Shown: in pieces, positions 6,073 to 14,685 of the stretch | Layout of the letters: the number at the start of each line of letters is the position of its first letter | Numbering within the stretch: the first letter of the stretch is position 1 | NCBI GenBank assembly: GCA_017541465.1 | Contig: JAFXYZ010000014.1 | Location: 1 to 42,886, forward strand | Length of the DNA stretch: 42,886 nucleotides | Source of the DNA: a bacterium | Lineage (GTDB): Bacteria; Cyanobacteriota; Vampirovibrionia; Gastranaerophilales; Gastranaerophilaceae | Direction: 5' to 3' | Made by a program: the position numbers and the translations under genes | Notes under the pieces: generated by a model | Seen by the model: only the letters and a program-made list of their open reading frames with translations | Told to the model about the DNA's origin: nothing | Database searches by the model: none

Positions 6073-7119
6073 ATGAGTGTTAAGGAATTGTTTATAAGGG
6101 AGATGCTCGAAGAGGATGAGCTCAAAAACCTCAGTCCTTTTGCTGCAAAAAGCCGCTTTACAAAAGGGCGCAAAGTCGAGGAAGTTCCCTGCGAAATCAG
6201 AACTCAATTTCAGAGAGACAGAGACAGAATTCTTCACTCAAAAGCCTTTCGCCGTCTTAAACATAAAACCCAGGTCTTTTTCTCACCCTTCGATGACCAT
6301 TTCAGAACCCGTATGACACACACTCTTGAGGTTTCTCAGATAGCAAGAACAATTGCAAAATCCCTGAAACTCAATGAGGATTTGACAGAGGCAATTGCTT
6401 TAGGACATGACCTCGGACACACTCCCTTCGGGCACAGCGGTGAAGGTACTTTAAACAAGCTCATGAAGGAAGGGTTTAAACACAATGAGCAGAGTGTCAG
6501 AGTGGTTGAGATAATTGAAAACCTTAATTTAACCCGTGAAACCGTTGACGGAATTTTGAACCATAACGGCGATGTTACTCCCTTAACTCTTGAAGGGCAG
6601 ATAGTCAAAATCTCGGACAGAATTGCCTACATCAACCACGACATTCAGGATGCCCTGAGGGCTGAGATAATAAAACTTTCCGATATTCCCTCCGATTGCC
6701 TTGAATATTTCTCTGTTTCAGGCAGAGAGAGAATTTCAAAGATGATATATGACATTGTCTTAAACAGTTTTGAGCAGGACAGAATTATTATGTCTGAGGA
6801 ATGCAAATTCTATCTTGATAAACTAAGAAGCTGGATGTTTGAAAATGTCTATTTTTCCCGCGGTGCAAAATCTGAAGAAGCAAAAGCACAGGGGGTTATC
6901 GAGAACCTCTTTTATTTCTACTATGAACAGTTAGCCTATAAATACAAGAGTGAGGACGTTTTAAAACTTCAGAGAACCGCCTGCGATTATGTCTCCGGCA
7001 TGACTGACAGATATGCGCTTATTAAATATGAGGAAAATTTCCTCCCGGCGCCGTTTACAAGAAAGAATGATGACGGCTTTTTGTATAAACTTGCTGAAAT
7101 GAACGGACTTGAGGGCTGA
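6073..7119 (+). CDS. dgt: dGTP triphosphohydrolase-like HD-domain protein
   Basis: A 348-residue HD-superfamily protein. The N-terminal RDRDRILHSKAFRRLKHKTQVF is the signature of the dGTPase (Dgt/SAMHD1-like) family. The metal ligands of the HD domain are visible: H83 (MTHTLEV), H112-D113 (LGHDLGHTPFGH) and a later Asp in ISDRIAYINHD. Family activity: hydrolysis of dNTPs to deoxynucleoside and triphosphate; the shorter bacterial type is often less specific for dGTP. An AAAGGTG ribosome binding site precedes the ATG. The stop overlaps the dnaG start by one base (TGATG), so the two are translationally coupled, as in other bacteria with dgt-dnaG-rpoD order. Confidence 0.93.
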   Translation: MSVKELFIREMLEEDELKNLSPFAAKSRFTKGRKVEEVPCEIRTQFQRDRDRILHSKAFRRLKHKTQVFFSPFDDHFRTRMTHTLEVSQIARTIAKSLKLNEDLTEAIALGHDLGHTPFGHSGEGTLNKLMKEGFKHNEQSVRVVEIIENLNLTRETVDGILNHNGDVTPLTLEGQIVKISDRIAYINHDIQDALRAEIIKLSDIPSDCLEYFSVSGRERISKMIYDIVLNSFEQDRIIMSEECKFYLDKLRSWMFENVYFSRGAKSEEAKAQGVIENLFYFYYEQLAYKYKSEDVLKLQRTACDYVSGMTDRYALIKYEENFLPAPFTRKNDDGFLYKLAEMNGLEG

Positions 7120-8993
7120 TGGAAAGAACTTATGCCGATGCACTTGACGAAATAAGAAACCGTGTGGACATCGTCGATATTGTCCAGACAAGAGTTTTGC
7201 TCAAAAGAAAGGGGCAGAACTGGTGGGGCTGTTGCCCGTTTCATAAGGAAAAAACACCCTCCTTTTCCGTTTCGCCTTCAAAAGGTATTTTTAAATGCTT
7301 TGGGTGTGGTGAATCGGGGGATGCCATTACTTTTCTGATGAAAATTAATAATCAGTCCTTCTCAGAGGTTATTCAGGACTTAGCGAAACAATATGGGATT
7401 GAACTTCCGAAAACTTACGGGCAGAAAAAGGATAACAGTGAAGAAAAACAAAAGGCAAGAGAGGCGCTAAAGGATGCCTGCGAATATTATCAGGAAAATT
7501 TATACTCATGTCCCGAAGCAAAGAAGGCGCTTGAATATTTGTATTCACGCGGAATAACCGATGAGATAATAAAAGAATACAAAATCGGGTATTCAATGAA
7601 GCAGTATTCTGCGCTTCAGGAAAACTTTAAAGATAAATACACCTTTGAACTTCTCGAAAAAGCAGGGCTCGTCTTGACGACAGAGAAAGGAAACAAAGTT
7701 GACCGCTTCCGCCACAGGATTATGATACCTATAATTGACGATAAAAACAATATTGTAGCCTTTGGCGCGAGAGCCATTGACGAAGGGCAGAACCCGAAAT
7801 ACCTTAATTCACCTGATACTATCCTCTATAACAAGAGCCGTATTCTCTACGGCATTAATGTTGCGAAGGATGCCATTATAAAAGAGGACTACACAATCAT
7901 TATGGAGGGTTATTTTGACGTTATCTCGGCTCAGGCGAACGGGCTTAAAAACTGCGTTGCAGCCTGCGGAACGGCGCTGACCGTTGACCATATCAAATTA
8001 ATTTCAAGATATTCTCAGTCAAGAAAATTATATCTCGCTTTTGATACCGACTCGGCAGGGGTTATGGCGACAGACAGAAGCTCTGCCGTCATAAAAGAAG
8101 CGTTTCAGGGCTTAGGGGATATAAAATCTTTTGACGCGTCATTTTCCTCTATGAATGAGGATAAATATGCCTGCGAAATAAGGGTAATCGTGCCCCCTCA
8201 GGGTAAAGATCCCGATGAATACATCAGAGAAAAGGGGGTTGAGAGTTATAAAAAATATCTTCAAAATGCCCAGCTCCTGCTTGATTTTCAGATAGACAGA
8301 GCCTTGAAGGAGGTACCAAAGACAGCCTCTGTAAGCGAAAAAATCAGCGCGGTGAGAAAAATACTCCCTTTAATCGAGGAAATTAAAAATAATATCGTTC
8401 AAAATGAATATATAAAGTCCGTTGCTACAAAACTTGGGATTGACGAAACAGCATTGGTGAGGGAATTTAACAACTTGAGCAGGGCGAGTGTACAGGAACG
8501 GCAACAGATTAGTCCAATTGTAACGAAAACTTCAAATATTTCCGAAAAAGCGCAAAAAAATTTGTTGTCCTTATATTTAACCACTGAGAGAACTTTGGAT
8601 TATCATGTTCTTTCAGAAAAACTCAAACAAGTTAAATTTACGGAAAAAAATCTTATAATTCTCAAAAACACAATTGACAAATTAGTATGTCAGGTAAATA
8701 ATGATAATGAAAAATTAACGGATGCCCTGTATGTACACTTTGCTGAGGATAGTGAATTAAAGGAAATAATAACGGATTTAATATATTTATCTGATTGCTT
8801 CAATAATCTTGCGCCAAATGATTTAGAAGCTGTCATAGACGAGAACATTAGCAGAATAAACGCGTATAATGAGACTTGTTTTGAGAAAGAACTGAAAACA
8901 AAATACTCACAGGCTAACAGTGAAGAAGAGTCGATTCAGTATCAAAAGCAACTCATCGAGCAGTTACAGAAGAAATTGAAAACCGGAGATTAA
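7119..8993 (+). CDS. dnaG: DNA primase DnaG
   Basis: A 624-residue primase. The N-terminal CHC2-type zinc finger is C39-x2-H42-x17-C60-x2-C63 (CPFHKEKTPSF ... KCFGCGESGD). The catalytic Toprim core has EGYFDV (E263-D267) and AFDTDSAG (D309, D311). The C-terminal region, which in the family binds the DnaB helicase, is helical and poorly conserved. Within the Toprim region there is an insertion (about residues 330-350, including FDASFSSMNEDKYACEIRV) before the conserved PPQGKDPDEYI. Function: makes RNA primers for replication. It overlaps dgt by one base and is followed by rpoD after at most six bases. Confidence 0.97.
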   Translation: MERTYADALDEIRNRVDIVDIVQTRVLLKRKGQNWWGCCPFHKEKTPSFSVSPSKGIFKCFGCGESGDAITFLMKINNQSFSEVIQDLAKQYGIELPKTYGQKKDNSEEKQKAREALKDACEYYQENLYSCPEAKKALEYLYSRGITDEIIKEYKIGYSMKQYSALQENFKDKYTFELLEKAGLVLTTEKGNKVDRFRHRIMIPIIDDKNNIVAFGARAIDEGQNPKYLNSPDTILYNKSRILYGINVAKDAIIKEDYTIIMEGYFDVISAQANGLKNCVAACGTALTVDHIKLISRYSQSRKLYLAFDTDSAGVMATDRSSAVIKEAFQGLGDIKSFDASFSSMNEDKYACEIRVIVPPQGKDPDEYIREKGVESYKKYLQNAQLLLDFQIDRALKEVPKTASVSEKISAVRKILPLIEEIKNNIVQNEYIKSVATKLGIDETALVREFNNLSRASVQERQQISPIVTKTSNISEKAQKNLLSLYLTTERTLDYHVLSEKLKQVKFTEKNLIILKNTIDKLVCQVNNDNEKLTDALYVHFAEDSELKEIITDLIYLSDCFNNLAPNDLEAVIDENISRINAYNETCFEKELKTKYSQANSEEESIQYQKQLIEQLQKKLKTGD

Positions 8994-8999
8994 TTGATA

Positions 9000-10115
9000 A
9001 TGAGCAGAAAAAAACTTTCAGATTTACAGGTGATTGATGTCATCTCTGAAGAAGATGAAGAAGATACTATGATTGAAGAACAGTCATCAAATACGGATAT
9101 TATTATGATGGCGGATTCCGACAACATCAGCCGTGACGGTCTTGATGTAATTATAAGCTCAGAAAGAGACAAAATCATTGATTCTATGGAGCATGAAGAT
9201 TTGTTTGCCGCTGATGATATGGTTGAAGAAGATGACGATGATGTTACAGCCGACATCGTGCTGCCGAAAGGAATTTCGGTCGATGATCCCGTCAGAATGT
9301 ATTTAAGAGAAATCGGCAGAATTAAACTTTTAACGGCCGATCAGGAAATTGATTTAGCCAGAAAAATTCTTGTAGGCGGTAAAGACGGCGTTATGGCAAA
9401 GAGAAAACTCGTTCAGGCTAACCTTCGTCTCGTTGTCAGTATCGCAAAAAAATATGTCGGACGCGGGATGCTCTTCCTCGACCTCATTCAGGAGGGTAAC
9501 CTTGGTTTAATCAGAGCAGCCGAGAAGTTTGACCACGAAAGAGGTTATAAATTCTCTACTTATGCTACCTGGTGGATTAGACAGGCTATCACAAGAGCTA
9601 TCGCAGACCAGGCAAGAACTATCAGAATCCCTGTTCATATGGTTGAGACTATTAACAAATTAAAGAAGGTAACAAGAAAACTCGCTCAGGAGCTTTCAAG
9701 AAAACCGACCGAGGAAGAACTTGCTGTTGAAATGAATATTTCAATTCCCAAACTCCGTGAAATCGTTAAGGTTGCACAGGAGCCTTTATCACTTGAAACT
9801 CCTATCGGAAAAGAAGAAGATTCAAGACTCGGTGATTTTATCGAGGATAAAGAAGCTGATGCGCCCGTTAAGACTGTTGCTCAGGAGCTTCTCAGAGAGG
9901 ACCTTGCGGAAGTTCTCGGAAGCCTTTCTTTGAGAGAGCGCGATGTACTCCGTCTGAGATTCGGTATGGATGACGGTCGTCAGAGAACTCTCGAGGAAGT
10001 CGGACAGTTGTTCGGTGTTACAAGAGAGAGAATCAGACAAATTGAAGCAAAGGCTCTCCGTAAACTAAGACACCCGAACAGAAGCAAGAAATTAAAAGAA
10101 TATGTAGAAGTTTAA
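9000..10115 (+). CDS. rpoD: Primary RNA polymerase sigma factor RpoD/SigA
   Basis: Region 1.2 ([18 protein letters not shown]), region 2 ([47 protein letters not shown]), region 3 and region 4 with the helix-turn-helix ([20 protein letters not shown]) are all present and close to consensus, so this is the housekeeping sigma factor. An acidic, low-complexity region of about 85 residues stands in place of a long region 1.1. I chose ATG 9000 (371 residues). A TTG at 8994 lies in the same frame and is nearer the GGAG at 8985-8988, so it remains possible. The gene follows dnaG directly and ends at a strong terminator. Confidence 0.96.
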   Translation: MSRKKLSDLQVIDVISEEDEEDTMIEEQSSNTDIIMMADSDNISRDGLDVIISSERDKIIDSMEHEDLFAADDMVEEDDDDVTADIVLPKGISVDDPVRMYLREIGRIKLLTADQEIDLARKILVGGKDGVMAKRKLVQANLRLVVSIAKKYVGRGMLFLDLIQEGNLGLIRAAEKFDHERGYKFSTYATWWIRQAITRAIADQARTIRIPVHMVETINKLKKVTRKLAQELSRKPTEEELAVEMNISIPKLREIVKVAQEPLSLETPIGKEEDSRLGDFIEDKEADAPVKTVAQELLREDLAEVLGSLSLRERDVLRLRFGMDDGRQRTLEEVGQLFGVTRERIRQIEAKALRKLRHPNRSKKLKEYVEV

Positions 10116-10123
10116 TACATAAA

Positions 10124-10152
10124 AAAGGTTCGCTTAATGCGAACCTTTTTTT
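10124..10152. terminator. Bidirectional terminator between rpoD and DUF2997
   Basis: AAAGGTTCGC (10124-10133) and GCGAACCTTT (10139-10148) form a perfect 10-bp stem with a TTAAT loop. T-runs follow in both directions. It ends the dgt-dnaG-rpoD transcript and the long minus-strand HhH block. Confidence 0.9.
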
Positions 10153-10170
10153 AGTTTTAATAATCAAAAT

Positions 10171-10389
10171 TTATTCAAAATTAATTCTGTTTACGTTTTC
10201 TTCTTCGATAATAACGTCATTTTCTGCTTCATAGTATTCATCTGTGAGTTTTGTATCGGTGATTTTTATATCGACCAGTTTTTTCAGTATTTCAATATAA
10301 TCAAGGCATTTTTTGCCCTTTACCCCGATGGTTTCCATTTGTATTTCACCGTTTGGCAGTAATTTTATTTTTAGTTTGCGCTCTGACAT
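10171..10389 (-). CDS. DUF2997-like small protein
   Basis: A 72-residue protein whose first 40 residues follow the DUF2997 pattern: a beta hairpin with PNGEIQMETIGVKGKKCLDYIEIL, comparable to the xDGxxxxETxGFxGxxCL core of that family. An acidic tail (VIIEEENVNRINFE) follows. In cyanobacteria, DUF2997 genes commonly lie beside DUF1257/Ycf35 genes, and the neighbour here is a DUF1257-like gene, which supports the assignment. The biochemical function is unknown. An AAAGGAG ribosome binding site precedes the ATG, and the gene is 12 bp downstream of the DUF1257-like gene. It is the last gene of the block. Confidence 0.7.
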   Translation of the reverse strand: MSERKLKIKLLPNGEIQMETIGVKGKKCLDYIEILKKLVDIKITDTKLTDEYYEAENDVIIEEENVNRINFE

Positions 10390-10401
10390 AATTTTACTCC
10401 T

Positions 10402-10929
10402 TTAATCAAGATTAATTGTTAAAACGATGGTGTTATCTTCAAGAACTTCTTCTTCTTCGATTTCCATATTTTTTTCTTTTATTTTATCGACAAGTTGAAG
10501 ATAGGCTTGTTCCTGAACATTTAGTTTATATTCGGAGTCCAGGTTTTCAATTTCGGTTGCCGGTGTTTCGGAAGGATTGTGACGAATTTTGAGTTCAAAC
10601 GCTTCTTCTTTTTTTTCACGTTCAAAAGTGAGTTCAAAATTGTCAATGACGCATTTGATTTTTAAATCGGTTTCCGTTTGGATGTTGCCGCCGTGCTCAC
10701 TCAGAGTTTTTACGAGAGTGTTCTTGTCTGCAAAGACTGTTTTGAAGAGAGTTTCCTCCATAGGTATTGTTTCTTCTTCGTTTGTGCACCCTTCACTTAT
10801 ATATTTGTAGTCAAGATAGTCTTTCTTTGTGCTTTGAGATGTTGTTGCCGCAACTGTTGTTGTTGCTATAATTCCGCCTACAAGCCACCAGCCGAGTGCT
10901 ATCGGCATCGCTACTACTGTACAGGACAT
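10402..10929 (-). CDS. Ycf35/DUF1257-like protein with N-terminal membrane segment
   Basis: A 175-residue protein. Residues 5-30 (VAMPIALGWWLVGGIIATTT) form a hydrophobic segment that usual DUF1257/Ycf35 proteins lack. From about residue 65 the layout follows DUF1257: a TLVKTLSEHGG segment, a beta-rich middle, and an end with helix then strands (NVQEQAYLQLVDKIKEKN, then EEEEVLEDNTIVLTINLD) corresponding to the family's Y-x-x-x-x-E-x-x-x-x-G-[FY]-x-x-x-E-E-E-x-x-x-D-G-T-I ending. The match is at pattern level, so I call it DUF1257-like. It lies between the AAA+ and DUF2997 genes with short gaps and has a strong AAGGAG ribosome binding site. Its function is not established. Confidence 0.6.
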   Translation of the reverse strand: MSCTVVAMPIALGWWLVGGIIATTTVAATTSQSTKKDYLDYKYISEGCTNEEETIPMEETLFKTVFADKNTLVKTLSEHGGNIQTETDLKIKCVIDNFELTFEREKKEEAFELKIRHNPSETPATEIENLDSEYKLNVQEQAYLQLVDKIKEKNMEIEEEEVLEDNTIVLTINLD

Positions 10930-10949
10930 ATATTTTTCTCCTTTTCTTT

Positions 10950-12563
10950 TTAAAAATCCAAAGTTCTTCCGCCTCTGCTTGCTGAGACGTTATTGTTGTC
11001 TATTTCTTTTGTATATTGCGATAAATTAGACTGTTTTGCCGCAGATACCGCTCTTACGTTTGCCCATGCCCTTAAAGATAAAATCTGTTCTCTTTGGGTT
11101 GTTGAGAGAGGAACGGTCGTTTTTATGTTTTTTATTAAATCGTTATAGGTCAGAGGTCTGTTTTCAAAGAAGGCATCGCAGAGTGATGAGATAACTACCT
11201 GTTCGATTTCGGAACCGATGAACCCTTCCGTTGCCTGTGCCAGATTTGAGCATAATTCCTGCAAATCACCGATTTGGCTGGCAACTTCCCTGTCTTTCAG
11301 CCTTTTTTTGAGGTGGAGTTTAAAGATTTCTTTTCTCTCTTCCACCGTAGGAAGGTCAACAAAGAAAATTTCATCAAAACGCCCTTTTCTCAATAGTTCG
11401 GGAGGAAGAGTTCCTATATTGTTTGCCGTTGCGATAACAAAAACAGGTGAGGTTTTTTCCTGCATCCAGGTTAAAAATTGCCCGAAAATTCTTGAGGAAA
11501 CACCGCTGTCTGCGTTTGAACCCAGTCCGCTAAGTCCTTTTTCTATTTCATCTATCCATAAAATACAGGGGGCAACGGCTTCCGCCATATTTAATGCCCT
11601 TCGCATATTTTCTTCAGAGCTTCCGACAAGTCCGGAGAAAACTTTGCCAAAATCAAGTTTTAAGAGAGGCAGCTGCCAGATGGTACTCATGGCTTTTGCC
11701 GTCAAACTCTTACCGCAACCGGGAACTCCCGTTACAAGAACACCTTTGGGTGCGGGAATACAATACCTCTTTGCCTGTTCTGACCAGGAGTTGTTTCTTT
11801 TTAACAGCCAGCTTTTGAGGTTATCAAGACCTCCGATGTCATCTATGGAGTAGTCGGAGCGGACAAATTCCAAAATTCCCGTTTTCTTGATTACCTGAAT
11901 TTTTTCCTCCATAATAACGGGCAAATCAGACATGTTTATCTTGCCGTCATTTACCATTGCAAGTGCAAAGGCACTTTCTGCCTCCTTCAGAGTGAGTCCG
12001 AGAGCCGCCTTGCAGAGTTTATCTATTTCCTCCTCCGTCAGTTCGCTTTCCACCTTTGCATTCTGGCTCAGCATTCCTTTAAATTTGCTTTTTATTTCCT
12101 GGAGTGTCGGGAGGGGAAAATCAAAGAGGGTAATCTCTTTCTGGAGTGATTCGGGGATAATCAGCTCGGTAGATACAAAAATAACGGTTTTTCTGACTGC
12201 TCCGAGCTTTAAATCGGGAACAATATCCCTCAGTTTTCTTATGATATTGTAGTCGGGCTGTCTGTTTTTGAGCCCGAAGTTTACGTGGAAATCATAGAGA
12301 ATAAACACCGCGTCTTTATTATATTTCTGGATAAAATCAAGAGCCTTGTTCGGTGCGGTTGTGTCACTTACTGAGTGCTGGGTGGTGTCGTTATATAAAC
12401 CCGTTGTCTGCGCCCAGGTGAACACTTCTCTCGGGTATTTGACCAGTTCCGTGTTTGTCGCAATCGCTTTTATGTACTTTGTCACCCTGTCCTCTTCAAA
12501 GGTGGTGATGTAGATCATCGGGAATCTTGCTCTGATTAAATTGTCAAGTTTGTATTGGCTCAT
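10950..12563 (-). CDS. Ycf46-like AAA+ ATPase
   Basis: A 537-residue protein. Residues 1-235 form the Ycf46-type N-terminal region (DNLIRARFPMIYITTFEEDR; a degenerate ATPase-like domain). Residues 240-480 are a classical AAA+ module: Walker A GVPGCGKS (279-286), Walker B ILWIDEIEKG (334-343), sensor 1 VIATANN and an arginine-finger segment LLRKGRFDEIF. The C-terminus is a flexible Ser/Arg/Gly stretch ending GGRTLDF, which shares the R-x-[ILV]-D-[LIF] tail of the seven HhH proteins upstream. Ycf46 is known from plastids and cyanobacteria, with no settled biochemical role here. It follows the radical SAM gene by 16 bp with an AGGATAA ribosome binding site, in the same operon. Confidence 0.88.
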   Translation of the reverse strand: MSQYKLDNLIRARFPMIYITTFEEDRVTKYIKAIATNTELVKYPREVFTWAQTTGLYNDTTQHSVSDTTAPNKALDFIQKYNKDAVFILYDFHVNFGLKNRQPDYNIIRKLRDIVPDLKLGAVRKTVIFVSTELIIPESLQKEITLFDFPLPTLQEIKSKFKGMLSQNAKVESELTEEEIDKLCKAALGLTLKEAESAFALAMVNDGKINMSDLPVIMEEKIQVIKKTGILEFVRSDYSIDDIGGLDNLKSWLLKRNNSWSEQAKRYCIPAPKGVLVTGVPGCGKSLTAKAMSTIWQLPLLKLDFGKVFSGLVGSSEENMRRALNMAEAVAPCILWIDEIEKGLSGLGSNADSGVSSRIFGQFLTWMQEKTSPVFVIATANNIGTLPPELLRKGRFDEIFFVDLPTVEERKEIFKLHLKKRLKDREVASQIGDLQELCSNLAQATEGFIGSEIEQVVISSLCDAFFENRPLTYNDLIKNIKTTVPLSTTQREQILSLRAWANVRAVSAAKQSNLSQYTKEIDNNNVSASRGGRTLDF

Positions 12564-12579
12564 AATTTATCCTTTTTTT

Positions 12580-13185
12580 TTATCTTATCTTAATTTTGAC
12601 TTTTTCTAAATCGAGTGATTGAAGTATCTCGTCAAAGTTGCCCATTCCGTTCATAAAAACCAGCCCGTTTTTGGAAATATTTACTTCAACCTTGTTTTTG
12701 TATTTCGTAAAAATGCCCTCGTCATATCTGTTTGTTAAAAAATGGTATCTTTGGTTCTCAGAACCGCACCAGGGGCGGGAATAATCAACTTTATCAACCT
12801 CAAAAGCCCCGTCTATTAAGAGGTCGGTGTTCTCTAAAAGAGTTTTATTTTTTTTGTTTTTTCTTAAATTTTCGATTAAATCACCCGTAAAACATAAGAC
12901 GCTGAGACCTTCTTTCTTGACTTCTTTTGCAATATAACCCAAAACTTTCGCCTGCTCAAAGGGTTCTCCGCCCAAAAAGGTTACCCCTTCGATTTTTTCT
13001 TTGTGCTCCAGAATATCTTTTATTATATCATCGGCGCTATAGAGTGTGCCCTCGTCAAAAGACCAGGTATGAGGTGCCTGACAGCCTCTGCAGTGTCTCG
13101 AACAACCCTGTACCCAGATGCAGTATCTTGTTCCGGGGCCTTCTACTTTTGTATTTTTTAATATTTTATAAACTCTTAATTTCAT
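12580..13185 (-). CDS. NrdG-like single-domain radical SAM protein
   Basis: A 201-residue radical SAM protein from the ATG at 13185; an upstream in-frame TTG at 13221 is less likely. It has C28-x3-C32-x2-C35 (GCSRHCRGCQAPHTWSF) for the 4Fe-4S cluster and GGEP (72-75) for SAM binding. The late motif PWCGSENQRYHFL matches the WRGSSNQ region of NrdG (anaerobic ribonucleotide reductase activase). There is no NrdD gene in the window. Its place between the HhH array and the AAA+ gene suggests a dedicated partner, perhaps modifying a protein of this block (inference). The upstream sequence has TATAAT exactly 6 bases before the ATG, with a TTGATT-like -35 inside the end of the preceding HhH gene. Confidence 0.85.
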   Translation of the reverse strand: MKLRVYKILKNTKVEGPGTRYCIWVQGCSRHCRGCQAPHTWSFDEGTLYSADDIIKDILEHKEKIEGVTFLGGEPFEQAKVLGYIAKEVKKEGLSVLCFTGDLIENLRKNKKNKTLLENTDLLIDGAFEVDKVDYSRPWCGSENQRYHFLTNRYDEGIFTKYKNKVEVNISKNGLVFMNGMGNFDEILQSLDLEKVKIKIR

Positions 13186-13216
13186 TATCCTATTATACTT
13201 TTTTTTCTTCCTATAA
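13186..13216 (-). promoter_or_regulatory. Possible internal promoter before the radical SAM gene
   Basis: On the minus strand, TATAAT occupies 13192-13197 and ends 6 bases before the ATG. TTGATT lies 18 bases upstream of it, inside the last codons of the HhH gene (the Ile-Asp-Leu tail). The AGGA beside the ATG is too close to be a good ribosome binding site, so a leaderless internal transcript is possible. Confidence 0.4.
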
Positions 13217-13912
13217 ATCAATATTTCTTTCGGTGTAATGAAAACCTTTTTCTTCGTTTTTTATTTTGTTTGCAACAATTATGTCTTTCAGGTTTTCTCT
13301 CATTTTCGGAGATAGATTTAAATAATCAAATAGTTCGTTTATGTCATTAAACCCGCCGATTTCTTCTCTTCTTTTTATTATCTTTTTGGCATGTATTATG
13401 CTTATCCCCGATAGAAGTTCTAATTCTTTTTCGCTCGCAGAGTTTATGTCCATTAATTTCTGGTATGCTTTTGCCTTTGAGGGTTTTGGTTCTTCTTCTC
13501 TCAGGGCAACAATACCCGTTGTTTCTTTCGTTAAAATCTTGTTATTATTGATTATTTTTCTTAAATCTTCATAAGTGGTATCCTGATTAAAGACAGTGCA
13601 AACCTCAAAGAGAATATCTGATCTTTCAATTTCGGTATTTCTGATTGCTTTTAAAATCAGGCCTTTTTCACCTGTCGATAAATCTCTGAGTTCAATTTTG
13701 TTTTTAAATAAGAAAATACACCTTTTGTTTGAAACAGTAAGACAGCTTTCACCTTTGCTGTAATTGATATATTTCCCTGCGCCTGAGACAGCATCATACA
13801 GTTCTTTCTGTGAATTTACAAACTTACTTCTCTTCGCCTGCAGAGTCTGCCATTTCCGCTGTAAAAATGCTATTGCATATAGACCTATTATAAACCAGAT
13901 TATTATACCCAA
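13211..13912 (-). CDS. Membrane-anchored HhH (ComEA-type) protein, array member 1
   Basis: A 233-residue protein with an N-terminal membrane helix (residues 3-17), a middle domain (about 55-130: CLTVSNKRCIFLFKNKIELRD ... TTYEDLRKII) and a ComEA-like helix-hairpin-helix region (154-212: MDINSASEKELELLSGI ... AKKIIKRREEIGGF). The hairpin reads LSGIS rather than the usual LPGIG. It ends ERNIDL. The start codon appears to be TTG, with a weak AGAGAAG ribosome binding site and no near ATG. In ComEA the HhH region binds double-stranded DNA without sequence preference; binding here is inference. It is the array member nearest the radical SAM gene, 25 bp away. Confidence 0.82.
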   Translation of the reverse strand: MGIIIWFIIGLYAIAFLQRKWQTLQAKRSKFVNSQKELYDAVSGAGKYINYSKGESCLTVSNKRCIFLFKNKIELRDLSTGEKGLILKAIRNTEIERSDILFEVCTVFNQDTTYEDLRKIINNNKILTKETTGIVALREEEPKPSKAKAYQKLMDINSASEKELELLSGISIIHAKKIIKRREEIGGFNDINELFDYLNLSPKMRENLKDIIVANKIKNEEKGFHYTERNIDL

Positions 13913-13981
13913 TTTTCTTCTCTTTACTAACCTTCAAAACTGTCCTGAATTATTATTCGTCTGTTTTTCAGGGAACTTTAA

Positions 13982-14674
13982 TTATAAATCAATTTTTCTT
14001 TCTTCTGTTCTTTCTGTTTTATGTTTTTCGATTTTTTCCGCTTTTAAAATGGGATAGAGTTGTTTTTTGATGTTTTCGGTGAGTTTTGTATATCTGAAAA
14101 AATCCTCGAGGTCTTTAAAACCTCCTGTATCTTCCCTTCTTTTTATTATTTTTTTAGCGAGAATAACGTTAATTCCGCTGAGAGCACTTAATTCTTCAAG
14201 TGTTGCAGAGTTTACGTCTATCATTTTTTTTGCTTTTATTTCTGTTTCTGTTTTATAGGTAACCTTTTTTGGGGGTTCTTCAGTCGTTACACCGCATTCA
14301 TGTATAATGTACCACAGTTTTGCATAGTTCATCTTATCATTGAGGGCAGACAGAGTTTCGTAGAATATCCTGTCTCTTGCACTTTTTTTGATGAATACCG
14401 TTCTTGCATACCTGCGTGTATTCTTTTGGGATAAATCTTTTATCTCAATTTCTTTAGCAAAACATATAGAGCAATTTTTGTTTGAAACAGTTAAATACTT
14501 CTTTTTTCTTTTCTTTTTTGTACCAAGGTACTTTCCTGCCGTTGAAATTAAAGAGTACACTCTTTTTATAAATTTTGTTTTTTGCCTGAAATCAAGCGAG
14601 GCAATTTCGAGAAAGGCAAACAAAATTTTGCGGTCGGTAAAAAACATTAAAAGTAGTGCTTTAATGAAGTTCAA
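13982..14674 (-). CDS. HhH (ComEA-type) protein, array member 2
   Basis: A 230-residue paralogue of its neighbours. The N-terminal part is less clearly transmembrane (IKALLLMFF, then ILFAFLEIASL), so its membrane anchor is uncertain. The middle domain (60-130) has YLTVSNKNCSICFAKEIEIK, very close to member 1. HhH region 152-210 (MIDVNSATLEELSALSGI ... AKKIIKRREDTGGF) again has LSGI. It ends EERKIDL. The start is TTG at 14674 with AAAGG eight bases upstream; an in-frame ATG at 14647 is an alternative. The 69 bp before the next gene contain a degenerate copy of the intergenic element seen at 17515 and 18272. Confidence 0.8.
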   Translation of the reverse strand: MNFIKALLLMFFTDRKILFAFLEIASLDFRQKTKFIKRVYSLISTAGKYLGTKKKRKKKYLTVSNKNCSICFAKEIEIKDLSQKNTRRYARTVFIKKSARDRIFYETLSALNDKMNYAKLWYIIHECGVTTEEPPKKVTYKTETEIKAKKMIDVNSATLEELSALSGINVILAKKIIKRREDTGGFKDLEDFFRYTKLTENIKKQLYPILKAEKIEKHKTERTEERKIDL

Positions 14675-14685
14675 TTTTTCAGCCT

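Noticed and set aside
11218-11853. Long plus-strand open frame of 211 codons
   Set aside because: It is antisense to the AAA+ module, whose Walker motifs are intact; no ribosome binding site and no family pattern.
12580-13185. Radical SAM gene as the true NrdG activase of anaerobic ribonucleotide reductase
   Set aside because: No NrdD gene is adjacent and the gene is embedded in the HhH/AAA+ operon; NrdG activity cannot be excluded but is not the best reading.
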